The notes beneath the pieces were generated by a model. The model ran no database searches, was not told where the DNA came from, and saw nothing but the letters and a program-made list of their open reading frames with translations. Positions 34,820-44,092 of a stretch of 45,430 nt of DNA are shown here, piece after piece; the stretch's first letter is position 1; the number at the start of each line of letters is the position of its first letter. The stretch covers positions 1 through 45,430 of the forward strand of contig JASEGR010000014.1 in assembly GCA_030017955.1 (NCBI GenBank), read 5' to 3'. A program made the translations under genes and the position numbers. This stretch comes from Candidatus Eisenbacteria bacterium (lineage in GTDB: Bacteria > Eisenbacteria > RBG-16-71-46 > JASEGR01).

Positions 34820-35736
34820 ACGGCACGCTGGTTGACTGGGACAATGCAAAGATCCATATTCTCTCCCACGTTGTCCACTACGGCTCGAGCATTTTCGAAG
34901 GCATAAGATGCTACAAAACACCGAAAGGCCCCGCGGTCTTCAGACTTGATGCTCACACAGACAGGATGTTCGACTCGTGCAAAATCTACAGAATGGAAAT
35001 TCCTTACTCGAAAGACGAAATTGAAGAGGCTGTCAAGGCAACGATCAAGGCGAATGGATTTGAAGAGTGTTACATAAGACCGCTCGTTTACAGGGGATTC
35101 GGAGAGCTTGGCGTGAACCCGGTGAATTGCCCGGTCGATGTTGCAATTGCCGTCTGGCCGTGGGGAAAATACCTGGGACAAGACGCCACTGAAAAGGGCG
35201 TGGACGTGCGCGTCTCTTCGTGGGACAGAATGGCACCGAACACTTTCCCGGCCCTAGCGAAAACCGGCGGGAACTACATGAACTCGCAGCTCATAAAGAT
35301 GGACGCATTGGTTGACGGCTACAGTGAGGGGATCGCACTTGACCCGGCAGGACATGTGAGTGAAGGTTCCGGCGAGAACATATTCGTTGTGAGGAAGGGT
35401 GAGATATTCACTCCTCCGATGGGGGCGTCGATTCTTCTGGGAATAACGAGAGATTCCGTCATGGTGCTCGCGAAGGAAATGGGATATGTAGTCCGCGAGG
35501 AACCCATTCCGAGGGAATTTCTCTATATTGCGGACGAGGTCTTCTTCACAGGGAGCGCGGCAGAAGTGACCCCCATAAATTCCATTGACAAGATCGTAAT
35601 CGGCAAGGGCGGAAGGGGGCCTGTAACCAAGAGGATTCAGGAAGCCTTCTTCGGCATAATAGATGGAAAAGTCGAAGACAAGCATGGATGGCTTGCTTAC
35701 GTTCAGTCGCCAAGCTATGCGAAGGCTTCGAGATAA
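34792..35736 (+). CDS. ilvE: Branched-chain amino acid aminotransferase
   Basis: A class IV PLP enzyme interconverting Leu, Ile and Val with their keto acids. The 314 residues include [15 protein letters not shown] with the conserved arginine region, the PLP Lys157 in [12 protein letters not shown], the cofactor loop [12 protein letters not shown] and [12 protein letters not shown]. These point to IlvE over D-amino-acid transaminase or PabC. ATG at 34792 lies inside the phosphatase gene after GGGAG and suggests coupled translation. Confidence 0.95.
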   Translation: MEKASKIWMNGTLVDWDNAKIHILSHVVHYGSSIFEGIRCYKTPKGPAVFRLDAHTDRMFDSCKIYRMEIPYSKDEIEEAVKATIKANGFEECYIRPLVYRGFGELGVNPVNCPVDVAIAVWPWGKYLGQDATEKGVDVRVSSWDRMAPNTFPALAKTGGNYMNSQLIKMDALVDGYSEGIALDPAGHVSEGSGENIFVVRKGEIFTPPMGASILLGITRDSVMVLAKEMGYVVREEPIPREFLYIADEVFFTGSAAEVTPINSIDKIVIGKGGRGPVTKRIQEAFFGIIDGKVEDKHGWLAYVQSPSYAKASR

Positions 35737-35737
35737 G

Positions 35738-36214
35738 ATGAAGATAGCAATAGCAGCAGACCATCAGGGGATCAAGCTTAAGGAAGCCCTCAGAGTTTTC
35801 CTTCTCTCGCTTTCGCACGAGGTGTCCGACCTCGGACCCGAAGGAGAGCAGTCGGTTGATTATACTGACTACGGATTTCCTGTTGCCGAAGGAGTGGCCT
35901 CGGGGAAGTGGGAAAGGGGCATTCTCATCTGCAAAACCGGAATAGGAATGTCAATCGTCGCAAACAAAGTTCCGGGAGTGAGAGCGGCGCTGTGCATGGA
36001 TGAAGAAATCGCGAAACTTTCAAGAGAACATAACGATTCGAATGTCCTGGTTCTGGCAGCAATGAGGACCGACGCCGAGAAAGCGAAACGCATCTTGAAA
36101 GTGTGGCTCGAAGCTGGTTTCTTGGGCGAGCGCCATGGGAGAAGAATCGGAAAGATCAAGTCCTATGAGAGAGAAAGAAGCTGTGCCAACAACAAACAAG
36201 ATGGCCAATCTTGA
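35738..36214 (+). CDS. rpiB: Ribose-5-phosphate isomerase B
   Basis: RpiB interconverts ribose-5-phosphate and ribulose-5-phosphate. The 158 residues start with [14 protein letters not shown] and contain the signature [22 protein letters not shown] and [13 protein letters not shown] Lys replaces the usual Gly just after the conserved Cys, which is a mild departure. ATG at 35738 begins one base after the ilvE stop; an in-frame extension to 35663 would lie within ilvE. The 3' end overlaps glyA. Galactose-6-phosphate isomerase (LacA/B) is a less likely alternative. Confidence 0.94.
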   Translation: MKIAIAADHQGIKLKEALRVFLLSLSHEVSDLGPEGEQSVDYTDYGFPVAEGVASGKWERGILICKTGIGMSIVANKVPGVRAALCMDEEIAKLSREHNDSNVLVLAAMRTDAEKAKRILKVWLEAGFLGERHGRRIGKIKSYERERSCANNKQDGQS

Positions 36215-37445
36215 GCGAACGGATCCGGAAATAGCGAGTGCAATCCTGGGTGAAGTCGGACGGCAGAGGGGAACGCTCGAGCTCATAGCTTCAGAGAATT
36301 TTGTGAGCGAAGCCGTGCTTGAAGCGCTCGGCTCGCCCTTGACAAACAAGTATGCCGAGGGTTATCCGAAAAAGAGATACTACGGCGGGTGCGAGTTCGT
36401 AGACGTTGCCGAGACTCTCGCCATCGAACGCGTGAAGAGACTCTTCTCGGCCGAGCACGCCAACGTTCAACCTCACTCTGGCTCCCAGGCGAACATGTCC
36501 ACGTATTTTGCGTTCCTCAACATGGGTGACACCATTCTGGGAATGAATCTTTCGCACGGAGGGCACCTCACTCACGGGCACCCGGTCAACTTCTCCGGGA
36601 GATTCTTCAAGGTAGTCCACTATGGAGTTTCGAAGGAGACCGAAAGAATAGATTATGACGAGCTGAGAAAAATTGCCCTCGAACACAAGCCGAAACTTAT
36701 CATAGCAGGAGCAAGCGCCTATCCCAGGATCATAGATTTTCCGAAGTTCAGAGAAATCGCTGATGAAGTTGGAGCATATCTGGTCGTTGACATGGCGCAC
36801 ATAGCCGGCCTCATCTCTGCAGGAATTCACCCAAGCCCGGTTCCGTATGCCGATGCTGTCACGAGCACCACGCATAAAACACTGCGCGGCCCAAGAGGAG
36901 GATTCATTCTCTGTAAAGAGAAGCATGCAAAAGCAATCGACAAGAGCAACTTTCCGGGCATGCAGGGCGGACCGCTAATGCACGTGGTTGCTGCCAAGGC
37001 GGTTTGTTTCAAGGAGGCGATGGCAGACTCGTTCAAGGCCTATCAGAAGCAGATTGTCTCGAATGCCTCAGCCCTTTGCGAGACAATAAAGAAGAGAGGA
37101 TTCCACATCGTTTCCGGAGGGACTGACAATCATCTGATGCTTGTGAATCTGAAAGCAAATGGCGTGACGGGGAAAGATGCGGAAAGAGTGCTTGAGGCTG
37201 TTGGCATAACCGTGAACAAGAACACTGTGCCTTTTGACGAGCAGCCCCCGACGGTGGCAAGTGGAATACGCATAGGCACGCCTGCCGTGACCACCAGGGG
37301 AATGAAAGAAGCGGAGATGGAGAGGATCGGCACATTTATTTGCGATACTCTCGCAAACGTGGGTGATCCGGTTGTCCTTGAAGAAGTGAAAAAGGATATC
37401 CAGAGTTTCTCCAAGAAGTTTCCTCTCTATGAAGAAAGGACTTGA
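36165..37445 (+). CDS. glyA: Serine hydroxymethyltransferase
   Basis: GlyA moves a one-carbon unit between serine and tetrahydrofolate, giving glycine. The protein has [16 protein letters not shown], the [15 protein letters not shown] region, VDMAHIAGL, and the PLP lysine in [16 protein letters not shown] at 36165 has GGAAAG ten bases upstream and gives 426 residues; ATG at 36201, near the usual N-terminus of homologues, gives 414 but lacks a clear ribosome site. Either way it overlaps rpiB, often its neighbour in bacteria. Confidence 0.96.
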   Translation: MREKEAVPTTNKMANLERTDPEIASAILGEVGRQRGTLELIASENFVSEAVLEALGSPLTNKYAEGYPKKRYYGGCEFVDVAETLAIERVKRLFSAEHANVQPHSGSQANMSTYFAFLNMGDTILGMNLSHGGHLTHGHPVNFSGRFFKVVHYGVSKETERIDYDELRKIALEHKPKLIIAGASAYPRIIDFPKFREIADEVGAYLVVDMAHIAGLISAGIHPSPVPYADAVTSTTHKTLRGPRGGFILCKEKHAKAIDKSNFPGMQGGPLMHVVAAKAVCFKEAMADSFKAYQKQIVSNASALCETIKKRGFHIVSGGTDNHLMLVNLKANGVTGKDAERVLEAVGITVNKNTVPFDEQPPTVASGIRIGTPAVTTRGMKEAEMERIGTFICDTLANVGDPVVLEEVKKDIQSFSKKFPLYEERT

Positions 37446-37446
37446 G

Positions 37447-38139
37447 GTGAGCTCTCGCAGAAGCATGGCCAGGAATCTGTGGTGTGTGATTCTGTTTGCA
37501 CTGTTGCCGCTCCTACAGGGATGCTTCTTCGGAACTTTTCAAAGCACAAGGACCGTCGGCAGGGGAAAGACATCGGGTACAGTTTTCCTGAATCTCCCAA
37601 CCTATGTTTCCGAGAAGGACAGAAAGAGTGCAAAAAGCGACGATTACACGCCTCCGCTTACTGCAGGCGCACTCTATCAGGTTGGAGTGAGTGACAACGC
37701 CGACTTTGGTGTTCAGGTCATCCAGTACGGCGTGGGAGTAAACGGAAAGGTCAGATTCGCTCTCAGAGGAATGCCAGTCGATTTCGCAGTTGCCCCGTCG
37801 GTCACCTATCTTGTCGGAAGGGCGCAGCTTTCTCCGATGGTCGCGGGCATGGTCGGCAAGACATGGGGTGATTTGGACATTTACGGCGGCATCAATGGCG
37901 CGTATGGTCCTGATTGGCGAGACAGGAGAAAGGGAGTCTCGTTCAGCGACCTTCCCACAAGAGTCACCTGGGCTCTATTTGCCGGTACTAAGGTCTCGAC
38001 CTCCGGCGAAGCTCAACTAAATCCGTGGTTCCCCAAGTCCCTTGTTTTTGAGCTCGGCGTCCCGCTCGACATAAAATACAATCTCATTTACTTCGGAGTC
38101 GGTGTCGGAGGATTCTCCGGTTTGAAACTCCCATTCTGA
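37447..38139 (+). CDS. Predicted outer-membrane lipoprotein, family unknown
   Basis: About 230 residues. A short basic N-terminus, a hydrophobic stretch (NLWCVILFALLPLLQ) and the lipobox LLQGC put the lipidated Cys at residue 26. The rest is rich in alternating hydrophobic and Gly/aromatic residues, ending in LKLPF, which suggests beta strands or a small barrel; I do not recognise a family. GTG at 37447 follows AAAGGA by six bases; ATG at 37429 and ATG at 37465 are alternatives. It directly follows glyA and is probably cotranscribed with it. Confidence 0.72.
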   Translation: MSSRRSMARNLWCVILFALLPLLQGCFFGTFQSTRTVGRGKTSGTVFLNLPTYVSEKDRKSAKSDDYTPPLTAGALYQVGVSDNADFGVQVIQYGVGVNGKVRFALRGMPVDFAVAPSVTYLVGRAQLSPMVAGMVGKTWGDLDIYGGINGAYGPDWRDRRKGVSFSDLPTRVTWALFAGTKVSTSGEAQLNPWFPKSLVFELGVPLDIKYNLIYFGVGVGGFSGLKLPF

Positions 38140-38432
38140 TTCTGCCTCAAGGAACCTGGCACTGGCCGGACGATTCTACTGCGGCTCTGCGCCCCACGGT
38201 CACCGCCTAGTCGTCATCTTTCTTCGCCAACCTGCACCAGGAATCCGAAAAAACTCTCCTGTTTTCCTTCAATTGAACGAAATATCTGAATAGAGAATGT
38301 AGGCCAGGTTTCATTCACAGACATTCTTGTAACGCAGGGAGTAGTACGCGCGGACCGCCTGGGTTTGAACGCGCCCACCAGAGCCAGGTCCATCGCATTC
38401 TCTGATTTCGCACAGTGCAAGATGGAGGTCGG

Positions 38433-38834
38433 ATGGCGGATAGGTCAGATTTTTTCTCCAGGCCAATCCATGTAACGAAGACGTCAAAAAAGGGGGACGA
38501 CTACTACGAGGCAGCCCTCCATGCTGTGTGGCAGGAAGACTATGACGATGCCAAAGCTCTATTCAAGGAGGCGGTGTCCTGCTACAGAGCCGACGGTATG
38601 GTTTACGCCCTCGCGCGACTCAGAGTAAACGAGCTTATCGCCAACTACCTTGGTGAGCCGTCGGAAAAAGAGAAAGAACAGCTGGCCGAAGAAATCCTCG
38701 AAAAGGCAACCCGGATCAGTGTCATTGAATCGCTTGAGCCGCCATTTGCGCAGTTGCCGGTTGACAAAGCACTCGCCCAAATCGGATTGAAGATCCCAAA
38801 GGCCGCGCACCAGCGGGCGTGCCAACCTCAGTAG
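38433..38834 (+). CDS. Small helical protein of unknown function
   Basis: 133 residues, hydrophilic and helix-rich, with no signal peptide or membrane segment. One stretch (about residues 20-50), with YYEAALHAVWQEDYDDAKALF, resembles a single TPR-like helix pair, which may be coincidental. GGAGG lies four bases before ATG at 38433, and an in-frame ATG at 38415 is possible. The gene converges on the aquaporin gene with 15 bases between stops. The 293-base gap upstream (38140-38432) shows no gene, RNA or clear promoter that I can support. No function is assigned. Confidence 0.6.
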   Translation: MADRSDFFSRPIHVTKTSKKGDDYYEAALHAVWQEDYDDAKALFKEAVSCYRADGMVYALARLRVNELIANYLGEPSEKEKEQLAEEILEKATRISVIESLEPPFAQLPVDKALAQIGLKIPKAAHQRACQPQ

Positions 38835-38849
38835 TGCAGGCTTCGTCAA

Positions 38850-39538
38850 TCAGTTCTCCTTGCCGCCGATCAGCCGATAGATCGTTGCACCTATGATACC
38901 ACCCACGATCGGGGCTACCCAGAAAAGCCACAATTGCCCCAAAGCCCACCCTCCGGCAAACACGGCTACGCCAGTACTGCGTGCAGGATTGACCGAAGTA
39001 TTAGTGACAGGAATACTGATCAGGTGAATCAAGGTGAGACACAGGCCAATTGCAATTGGGGCGAAGCCTTGTGGCGCACGTTTATCAGTTGCGCCCATAA
39101 TGACGAGCAGGAACATCATGGTCATTACAACTTCAGTCACAAGAGCCGCAAGCAGCGAATACCCACCTGGCGAGTGAACACCGTAGCCGTTCGAAGCGAA
39201 ACCGGCGGTCATATCAAAGGCTGCATTCCCGGCGGCAATAATGAAAAGGATGCCCCCGCGACAATCGCTCCCAGGACCTGGGAAACAACGTAGGGAATTA
39301 CTTCCTTCCCAGGAAACCGGCCGCCGGCCCATAGCCCTATGGAGATCGCCGGATTCAGATGGCAGCCCGATATATGCCCGATAGCATAAGCCATCGTCAG
39401 TACCGTCAAGCCGAAGGCTAGCGCAACTCCAAGAAAGCCGATACCCAAATCCGGAAATGCAGCTGCCAGTACTGCGCTCCCGCATCCGCCAAGGACAAGC
39501 CAGAATGTTCCGAAGAACTCTGCACCGTACTTCTTCAT
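38850..39538 (-). pseudogene. aqpZ: Aquaporin Z gene with a frameshift
   Basis: A water-channel gene in two frames. The start at 39538 (ATG, with AAGGAGG upstream) gives residues 1 to about 95, with [15 protein letters not shown] (first NPA). After VLGAIVAG the frame is lost; the other frame continues [14 protein letters not shown] through the filter segment [17 protein letters not shown] (second NPA) to the stop at 38850. Adding one G to the five-G run (C at 39253-39257 on the plus strand) restores a continuous protein of about 229 residues that aligns with Escherichia AqpZ at the junction without a gap. Similarity to proteobacterial AqpZ is very high, hinting at horizontal transfer. Homopolymer error is as likely as a real mutation. 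Confidence 0.9.
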
Positions 39539-40215
39539 GATTTCCTCCTTTCCGCAATTGAATCTCTTACACCGGAAAGCATCCAACCGCCGCTTGTACA
39601 ATTTCCCGGATATTATCCTCCAGCTGTCAATTTGTCCACGCAGTTTGTCAGTCGGGTAATTCTCAAAGTCCCACAATTTTTCCTGGTCGGGTGTGTACGA
39701 TATTCACGCTCAAGCTGGCGCGGGATGTCATATTGTTTACATATAGCAAGCCAGCTTTGGTTCTCACGACGCACCGATCGAACTGGGGGCTACTGCCAGG
39801 CGATTCAAGAAATGTTTGCGGGATCGATTTGACGCGGTCGCGATACTGGTCGAAGATTTCCAGCGGTGAGTTTCTCAATGCTCGGCTATCCGCTGAATGA
39901 GTGGTTCGCTCGCCGCGATGAGTGACTGCCTCTTCAGCTCTAAGAAGAGACTTCTGGCACTGGGCACGTCTCAGTATCGTTGATGAAAATATCACCCGAG
40001 CAGTCGCGCCCTAAGCTACCAGAAGACTTCCTCACAACAGGAGATTCAACTCGTTAAGAACCTACTCCTGGGGATGACGTTGGGGTTAAGTTACCGATGC
40101 GTGAGCGACGACCATGTGAAACCAGTTGTTGAGTCACCGACGTTCTATTCAGACCGTTACCGTAATAATCTGATACCCGGGCAGACGTCAGGTCAAAGTG
40201 AATCTCAGAACCCGG
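39539..40215. other. 677-base stretch without a supported gene
   Basis: This is the longest gap in the window, between the divergent 5' end of aqpZ and the 3' end of the HNH gene. It contains a minus-strand open frame (39663-39995) with no ribosome site and no recognisable motif, which I do not accept as a gene. An AT-rich patch (CATATTGTTTACATATAG, about 39730-39747) stands out. No tRNA, integrase or perfect repeat was seen. It could be decayed DNA at the edge of a transferred segment. Confidence 0.5.
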
Positions 40216-41214
40216 TTACCTACAAATACGTCGGTACTTGTTAGCCTTTCGGATCATGTTGATGTCAGGCCATTGCCTCCTGTCTGGGGGCAGGTGAATT
40301 CGCTTGTCAAGGTAGTGCCTAAAGTCATCGACTCCACCGCTAAGATCAAGTGTCACAAGCTGCAATTCCCGTTCCGAATTGATTCTCATAACATACTGGT
40401 CATCGAGGTATATGAGGCCGCCATCAAACGCCCGATGGTAGGTCGGTGATAGAGCAATACCGTTGCGCACCTCGTCCGCTGTCCCTTCTACCTCAACCGG
40501 CATGATGTGGGCAGCATCGACAAGACGCAGCTGCATCCGCGTAACTGAGCATCTGTTGCCGTAGGCAGAGAGAACCTGCTGGCGAAAGCACGCTGATCGT
40601 GCCCATCGGTTCACAGTGGCGAGGATTCTCCGACGTTTTGGCGTAAGTTTCTTGATCTCTTCGGTTGTGATTCTCTCAAGCGCCGACGCCCTAGACAACA
40701 GGCTGTACATTGCAGCGTTCTTGCCCAAGCGGTGAAGGTCTTCGGCATTAGCCATGTAGTTAAGCATCTGATCTGGACGGATCGCGACAGCAATCTCTTG
40801 GTTGCTCTTTCTATCAAACGCGAGACCGTCCTCGAGAGCCCTGTAAATGGATTTGATGCTGATCTGAACAGACGGTGAACCGGCAGTGAATGTACGGTGA
40901 CGGGTCAGATCAAAACCCGTGAACATTTTCAAGTTCGGTTCATATCCGAGAAGCAAGGTAGGACCTCTGGGATTCAATGGCAGGGGCGAGGAGACGGTCG
41001 TCATCTGGATTCGGTATTCATCGGGAAGACTGGGCCTGCCGCCGTGAGTGAGTGTCCAGACATAGATCCACACTTCTATTCCACAAGTTTCAGTTTCCAC
41101 GACAAATCTACGAGGATGCTCACGTAGTGATGACACAAAGATACCGGATGCCCCCGAGTCCTGAAAGGCGTCGAGGATAGCATTGACAAGTCGTGGGGGA
41201 TCAATTGCTGGCAC
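40216..41214 (-). CDS. HNH endonuclease, probable restriction enzyme
   Basis: A 332-residue protein. The C-terminal half has an HNH_2-like nuclease: GNRCSVTRMQL, then VDAAHIMPVE with His236, RNGIALSP with Asn251 and YHRAFDGG with His260. The N-terminal half (about residues 20-150), with GIEVWIYVWTLTHGG, LLLGYEPN and a GFD segment, is a domain I associate with HNH-type restriction enzymes, possibly for target or modified-base recognition. GTG at 41214 lies three bases after the methyltransferase stop, so the two are translationally coupled, which supports a type II restriction-modification pair. The recognition site cannot be read from sequence. Confidence 0.83.
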   Translation of the reverse strand: MPAIDPPRLVNAILDAFQDSGASGIFVSSLREHPRRFVVETETCGIEVWIYVWTLTHGGRPSLPDEYRIQMTTVSSPLPLNPRGPTLLLGYEPNLKMFTGFDLTRHRTFTAGSPSVQISIKSIYRALEDGLAFDRKSNQEIAVAIRPDQMLNYMANAEDLHRLGKNAAMYSLLSRASALERITTEEIKKLTPKRRRILATVNRWARSACFRQQVLSAYGNRCSVTRMQLRLVDAAHIMPVEVEGTADEVRNGIALSPTYHRAFDGGLIYLDDQYVMRINSERELQLVTLDLSGGVDDFRHYLDKRIHLPPDRRQWPDINMIRKANKYRRICR

Positions 41215-41217
41215 GGC

Positions 41218-42402
41218 TCAGGCTCTCTTTCTTGTACTTCGCTTCTTGAATTTGGTTGATGATTTCGTTCCGGCATTCGCCCTCGAATGAGCTTTCCCCC
41301 TAGGCTTCGCAACCCGCTCTCGGACAAACGTGGGTTTGCTCTTGCTCTCCGAGTCGGGGTGTCTGACTTTCGACCCGAGCTTTCGCGTCCGCCCACCGTG
41401 TACCGGCAGTGGATCATATTCCAGCCGGTCCCACATGGCTGAAGGATGGAATATTTTATAGCAAATCTCTCTGACGTGTCTGTTCTGAGGCATCTCAGGA
41501 AAAAGGGTCGGGTCCCCGTTTTCGAAACGGGCTAATGCTCCGGCGAGGTATTCTTCGACACTGTCGCAACAGATCCATTTCCGCTTCAGCCGTTCGGCTA
41601 CTTCGCCAGTAACGCAACTCCCTGCAAAGGGATCGAAGACTATCTCTCCGGGATCGGTGAGCATGCGGATGAAGAACTCCGGCACGTCGCCCGGAAAACG
41701 GGCCGGATGCTGAGGAAGTCCCTTCTCCTTGCAATACCGCAGGTAATGGGAGTTGCTTTCCGTGTTCGGGACGGCCAGGAGATTGGGTGGGATTGATGCC
41801 TTGTTATTGATATTGAACTTGGTACTGATGTCGTGGCCGCTCGGTCGTTTCTTCGCCTTGTATCCATTCTTGAGTAGGTTCTTCATTGAGTCGCTGTAGG
41901 GAAGGAGCACACGGCGATTGCTTGCTTTCGGCCAAGGCGTTTTCGACAGCCACCAGACGCAGTTCACAGCATCCTTCACGCGGACTCTGCGAACCGTAAC
42001 CCACTCGGCAGGAGTTGGAAGCTTTGAGGGGTTCCACCAGAAAATTTCCTGCGCCAAATGGAAGCCCAGGTCTTTGCACAGCATGATCAGCAGTTCGAAG
42101 TGGTAGAGACTCCGCGTGGGTTGCCCTTTATTCCAAGCGCCTCCGATGTCTATCACAAGTGAGCCATTAGGCTTCAGGATACGGTGGAATTCGAGTCCAA
42201 AAGGGTGGAACCAAGTCCCATAGCTCTCGGCGTCCACATTGCCGTAGGCCTTTTTGCGCACGAGCCCAAACGGGGGACTCGTCATGATGAGATCGACCGA
42301 GGCATCGCCAATTTCTGTGCGCATGAACTCCAGAGAATCGACGCAGTAAATTCGACCAAGTCTGGTTTCAAAGTAAGCTTCGTTTCTCTTGGTTATCGCC
42401 AT
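41218..42402 (-). CDS. N4-cytosine DNA methyltransferase, M.PvuII-like
   Basis: This 394-residue enzyme has catalytic motif IV TSPPFGL at residues 41-47, and the AdoMet-binding motif I DPFAGS (257-262) comes later, the circularly permuted beta-class order. TSPP marks N4-cytosine enzymes. Long segments such as ARFPGDVPEFFIRMLTDPGE and VKDAVNCVWWLSKT match my memory of M.PvuII (CAGCTG), so a related target is plausible but not shown. The last 60 residues form an Arg/Lys-rich tail beyond the normal fold, an unusual extension. The ATG at 42402 has GGA about nine bases upstream. The HNH gene follows immediately. No PvuII-like controller gene is seen. Confidence 0.9.
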   Translation of the reverse strand: MAITKRNEAYFETRLGRIYCVDSLEFMRTEIGDASVDLIMTSPPFGLVRKKAYGNVDAESYGTWFHPFGLEFHRILKPNGSLVIDIGGAWNKGQPTRSLYHFELLIMLCKDLGFHLAQEIFWWNPSKLPTPAEWVTVRRVRVKDAVNCVWWLSKTPWPKASNRRVLLPYSDSMKNLLKNGYKAKKRPSGHDISTKFNINNKASIPPNLLAVPNTESNSHYLRYCKEKGLPQHPARFPGDVPEFFIRMLTDPGEIVFDPFAGSCVTGEVAERLKRKWICCDSVEEYLAGALARFENGDPTLFPEMPQNRHVREICYKIFHPSAMWDRLEYDPLPVHGGRTRKLGSKVRHPDSESKSKPTFVRERVAKPRGKAHSRANAGTKSSTKFKKRSTRKRA

Positions 42403-42646
42403 GCTAATATCCTGCCACGTTCGGTCAGGGAAGGCAAGGTGAACATCATCCGATCAACAAGTTCTCTGTGTGATAGAACACCGCGGAGTTGCATGGGCCA
42501 GACACCCTGGCTTCCGTTGAGGAGAGGTCAGACGCCGAGGCAGGGCATCTCACATCAGGGGTGAACGTTAGACCAGCAAATGTCCTCGCCCCAACTCTGC
42601 GGCGGCTATCGACCATCCATACGAGCGATCGATTGTGGTACGGCCG
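42403..42646. other. Intergenic space upstream of the methyltransferase
   Basis: 244 bases separate the methyltransferase start from the stop of the upstream minus-strand gene. I see no open frame, controller-protein gene, perfect palindrome or strong promoter. GTTAGAC at 42567-42573 resembles one half of an integron attC core, but the partner half was not found. Confidence 0.45.
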
Positions 42647-44092
42647 TCATCCACTCCCGCTGACTTCCTTAATCGTCGGTTTGGCCATGGCGAGCTGTGG
42701 CGGTGGAGGAAACCGTGCGATATGACCGGAAGATTCCAACATAGCTTTCCGGCATTCTTGGGCATAAGCCCGATCTGCCTCTCCTGAAAGGTACTGAGCA
42801 ACCTTGAACAAATCCGGTGTCTCTACAAGGACCGTACCACTGCGCTTCACTGCCTTTAGGCACTTCTCGGTGAAGAATGTCTTTCTGTCGTCTAGTGCCA
42901 ATATGCGATACGCGTTGCCGAAAAGAACGCCCCTAGCGGGCTCAGCTACTTCTTCGCGTTCTAGATCCTCATGAATATTCATCTCAAGCTGACGAAGCTT
43001 GTCTATTCCAATCGCGTTGTTGTCTTTGCCCTCTGCCTCACCCAAGAAACGCCCTTCAGGACTTTCGAAGACTGCGTCGAATTCAGATTCGGTGTCTCTA
43101 TATCTATTGGCAGAGAATCCCAGCAGCTTCAAGGCACGAAGAATTGCATCTTCCAGCGGCGCCCCTTTTTCGAAAAGCAACCGCCGGAGAACTCCCTCAT
43201 CAACGAGTTGCCCTCGTATCGTCTGTCTTTGTCGTTGGAGTCTCTCGAGGCGATCATCTGTCTTCAACAACTCCTGCCTCAACCTCGCTTCTTTGGGCAA
43301 GTCGAAGTCTGTGGTCATCGCCCACTCGGGAGTCGGAGTGATGGCCTCCGACTGCTTCAGGGATTTGTCAATTTCGATGATTGCTCCGAGGAGTCGGCGG
43401 CCAAATTGCTGACCCAGTGTTGTCCATTTCCACCCTCCGCCTTTTGTCTTCTTGTAGAAATCTTCCGACTCCATATCAAGATGTGGAAGTAACAGGAGTG
43501 CCCCAGTCGAGTCCTTGACCTTCATCAGCGCGCCGACAGTCTTGTCTCCAGTCCTTGTCATCAGGAGCGGCTTTGAGATATGTCCTTCTATGCGTAACGT
43601 GTAGCAAGAGCAACCTCCGAACTCGGACCAGTAACTCGAAAGAATGTCACTTTCTTTCGCAAGTCGCATGGCGGAACCCTTGGAGCTGATCGGATTCAGA
43701 TCGAAGGGCAAACACCTATAATTACTGTATAACTCAACGACGCTGGTCGTCTGCCGATTACGACCAGTGCCAGAGTGCTCACGCTCCCCCGTATCTACAT
43801 ACACCTCATGAAGCTCCGTCAGGAGGACAATGACCGTCTTACCGGAGTGGATCGCGTCGAGTATCTCACGCCGCCAGTGTTCTGCGCGCTCGCGCAGTAG
43901 GAAAGACCGGGCATCTGATAAACACGGTTTGCCCTTATAGAAGTCATTGTGGGATCCAACCAAATTGCGTATGTGCGGACGAAAGAGAACTATGTCCCAA
44001 TCCAGTAGAGACGTATCTGAATCAATGCTCACAAATTCAGAGAGTCCTCCTGGTATCTGACATTCGATGGAAGCTATTTTTCTCTCGGACAT
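42647..44092 (-). CDS. Unknown protein with C-terminal PD-(D/E)XK-type nuclease motif
   Basis: 481 residues, family not recognised. The N-terminal part (about 1-225) is alpha/beta with LLDWDIVLFRPHI, the segment GKTVIVLLTELHEVYVDTGE and GALLLLPHLD; this pattern is reminiscent of ThuA-like or glutamine-amidotransferase-like folds, without visible catalytic residues. Residues about 270-300 are a charged coiled coil (RLERLQRQRQ). The C-terminal part has Asp339 in EFDAVFESPEG and Glu354-Gly-Lys356 in GEAEGK, a D-x14-ExK arrangement typical of PD-(D/E)XK nucleases. It lies upstream of the restriction-modification genes on the same strand, so a defence role is a reasonable inference. ATG at 44092 has GGAAG about seven bases upstream. 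Confidence 0.7.
   Translation of the reverse strand: MSERKIASIECQIPGGLSEFVSIDSDTSLLDWDIVLFRPHIRNLVGSHNDFYKGKPCLSDARSFLLRERAEHWRREILDAIHSGKTVIVLLTELHEVYVDTGEREHSGTGRNRQTTSVVELYSNYRCLPFDLNPISSKGSAMRLAKESDILSSYWSEFGGCSCYTLRIEGHISKPLLMTRTGDKTVGALMKVKDSTGALLLLPHLDMESEDFYKKTKGGGWKWTTLGQQFGRRLLGAIIEIDKSLKQSEAITPTPEWAMTTDFDLPKEARLRQELLKTDDRLERLQRQRQTIRGQLVDEGVLRRLLFEKGAPLEDAILRALKLLGFSANRYRDTESEFDAVFESPEGRFLGEAEGKDNNAIGIDKLRQLEMNIHEDLEREEVAEPARGVLFGNAYRILALDDRKTFFTEKCLKAVKRSGTVLVETPDLFKVAQYLSGEADRAYAQECRKAMLESSGHIARFPPPPQLAMAKPTIKEVSGSG

Noticed and set aside
36291-36926. 211-codon antisense open frame inside glyA
   Set aside because: Shadow of glyA codon structure; no independent evidence.
39663-39995. 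Minus-strand open frame of 110 codons in the longest gap
   Set aside because: No ribosome binding site, no recognisable motif, low-complexity composition; treated as chance.
42567-42573. GTTAGAC as a possible integron attC half-site
   Set aside because: No matching inverse core (RYYYAAC) at a suitable distance and no integrase.
42403-42646. A possible PvuII-type controller gene or C-box upstream of the methyltransferase
   Set aside because: No small helix-turn-helix frame and no paired GACT/AGTC boxes seen.
42971-43492. Plus-strand open frame opposite the nuclease-like gene
   Set aside because: The minus-strand frame is longer, has a ribosome site and carries the nuclease motif; this one has neither.
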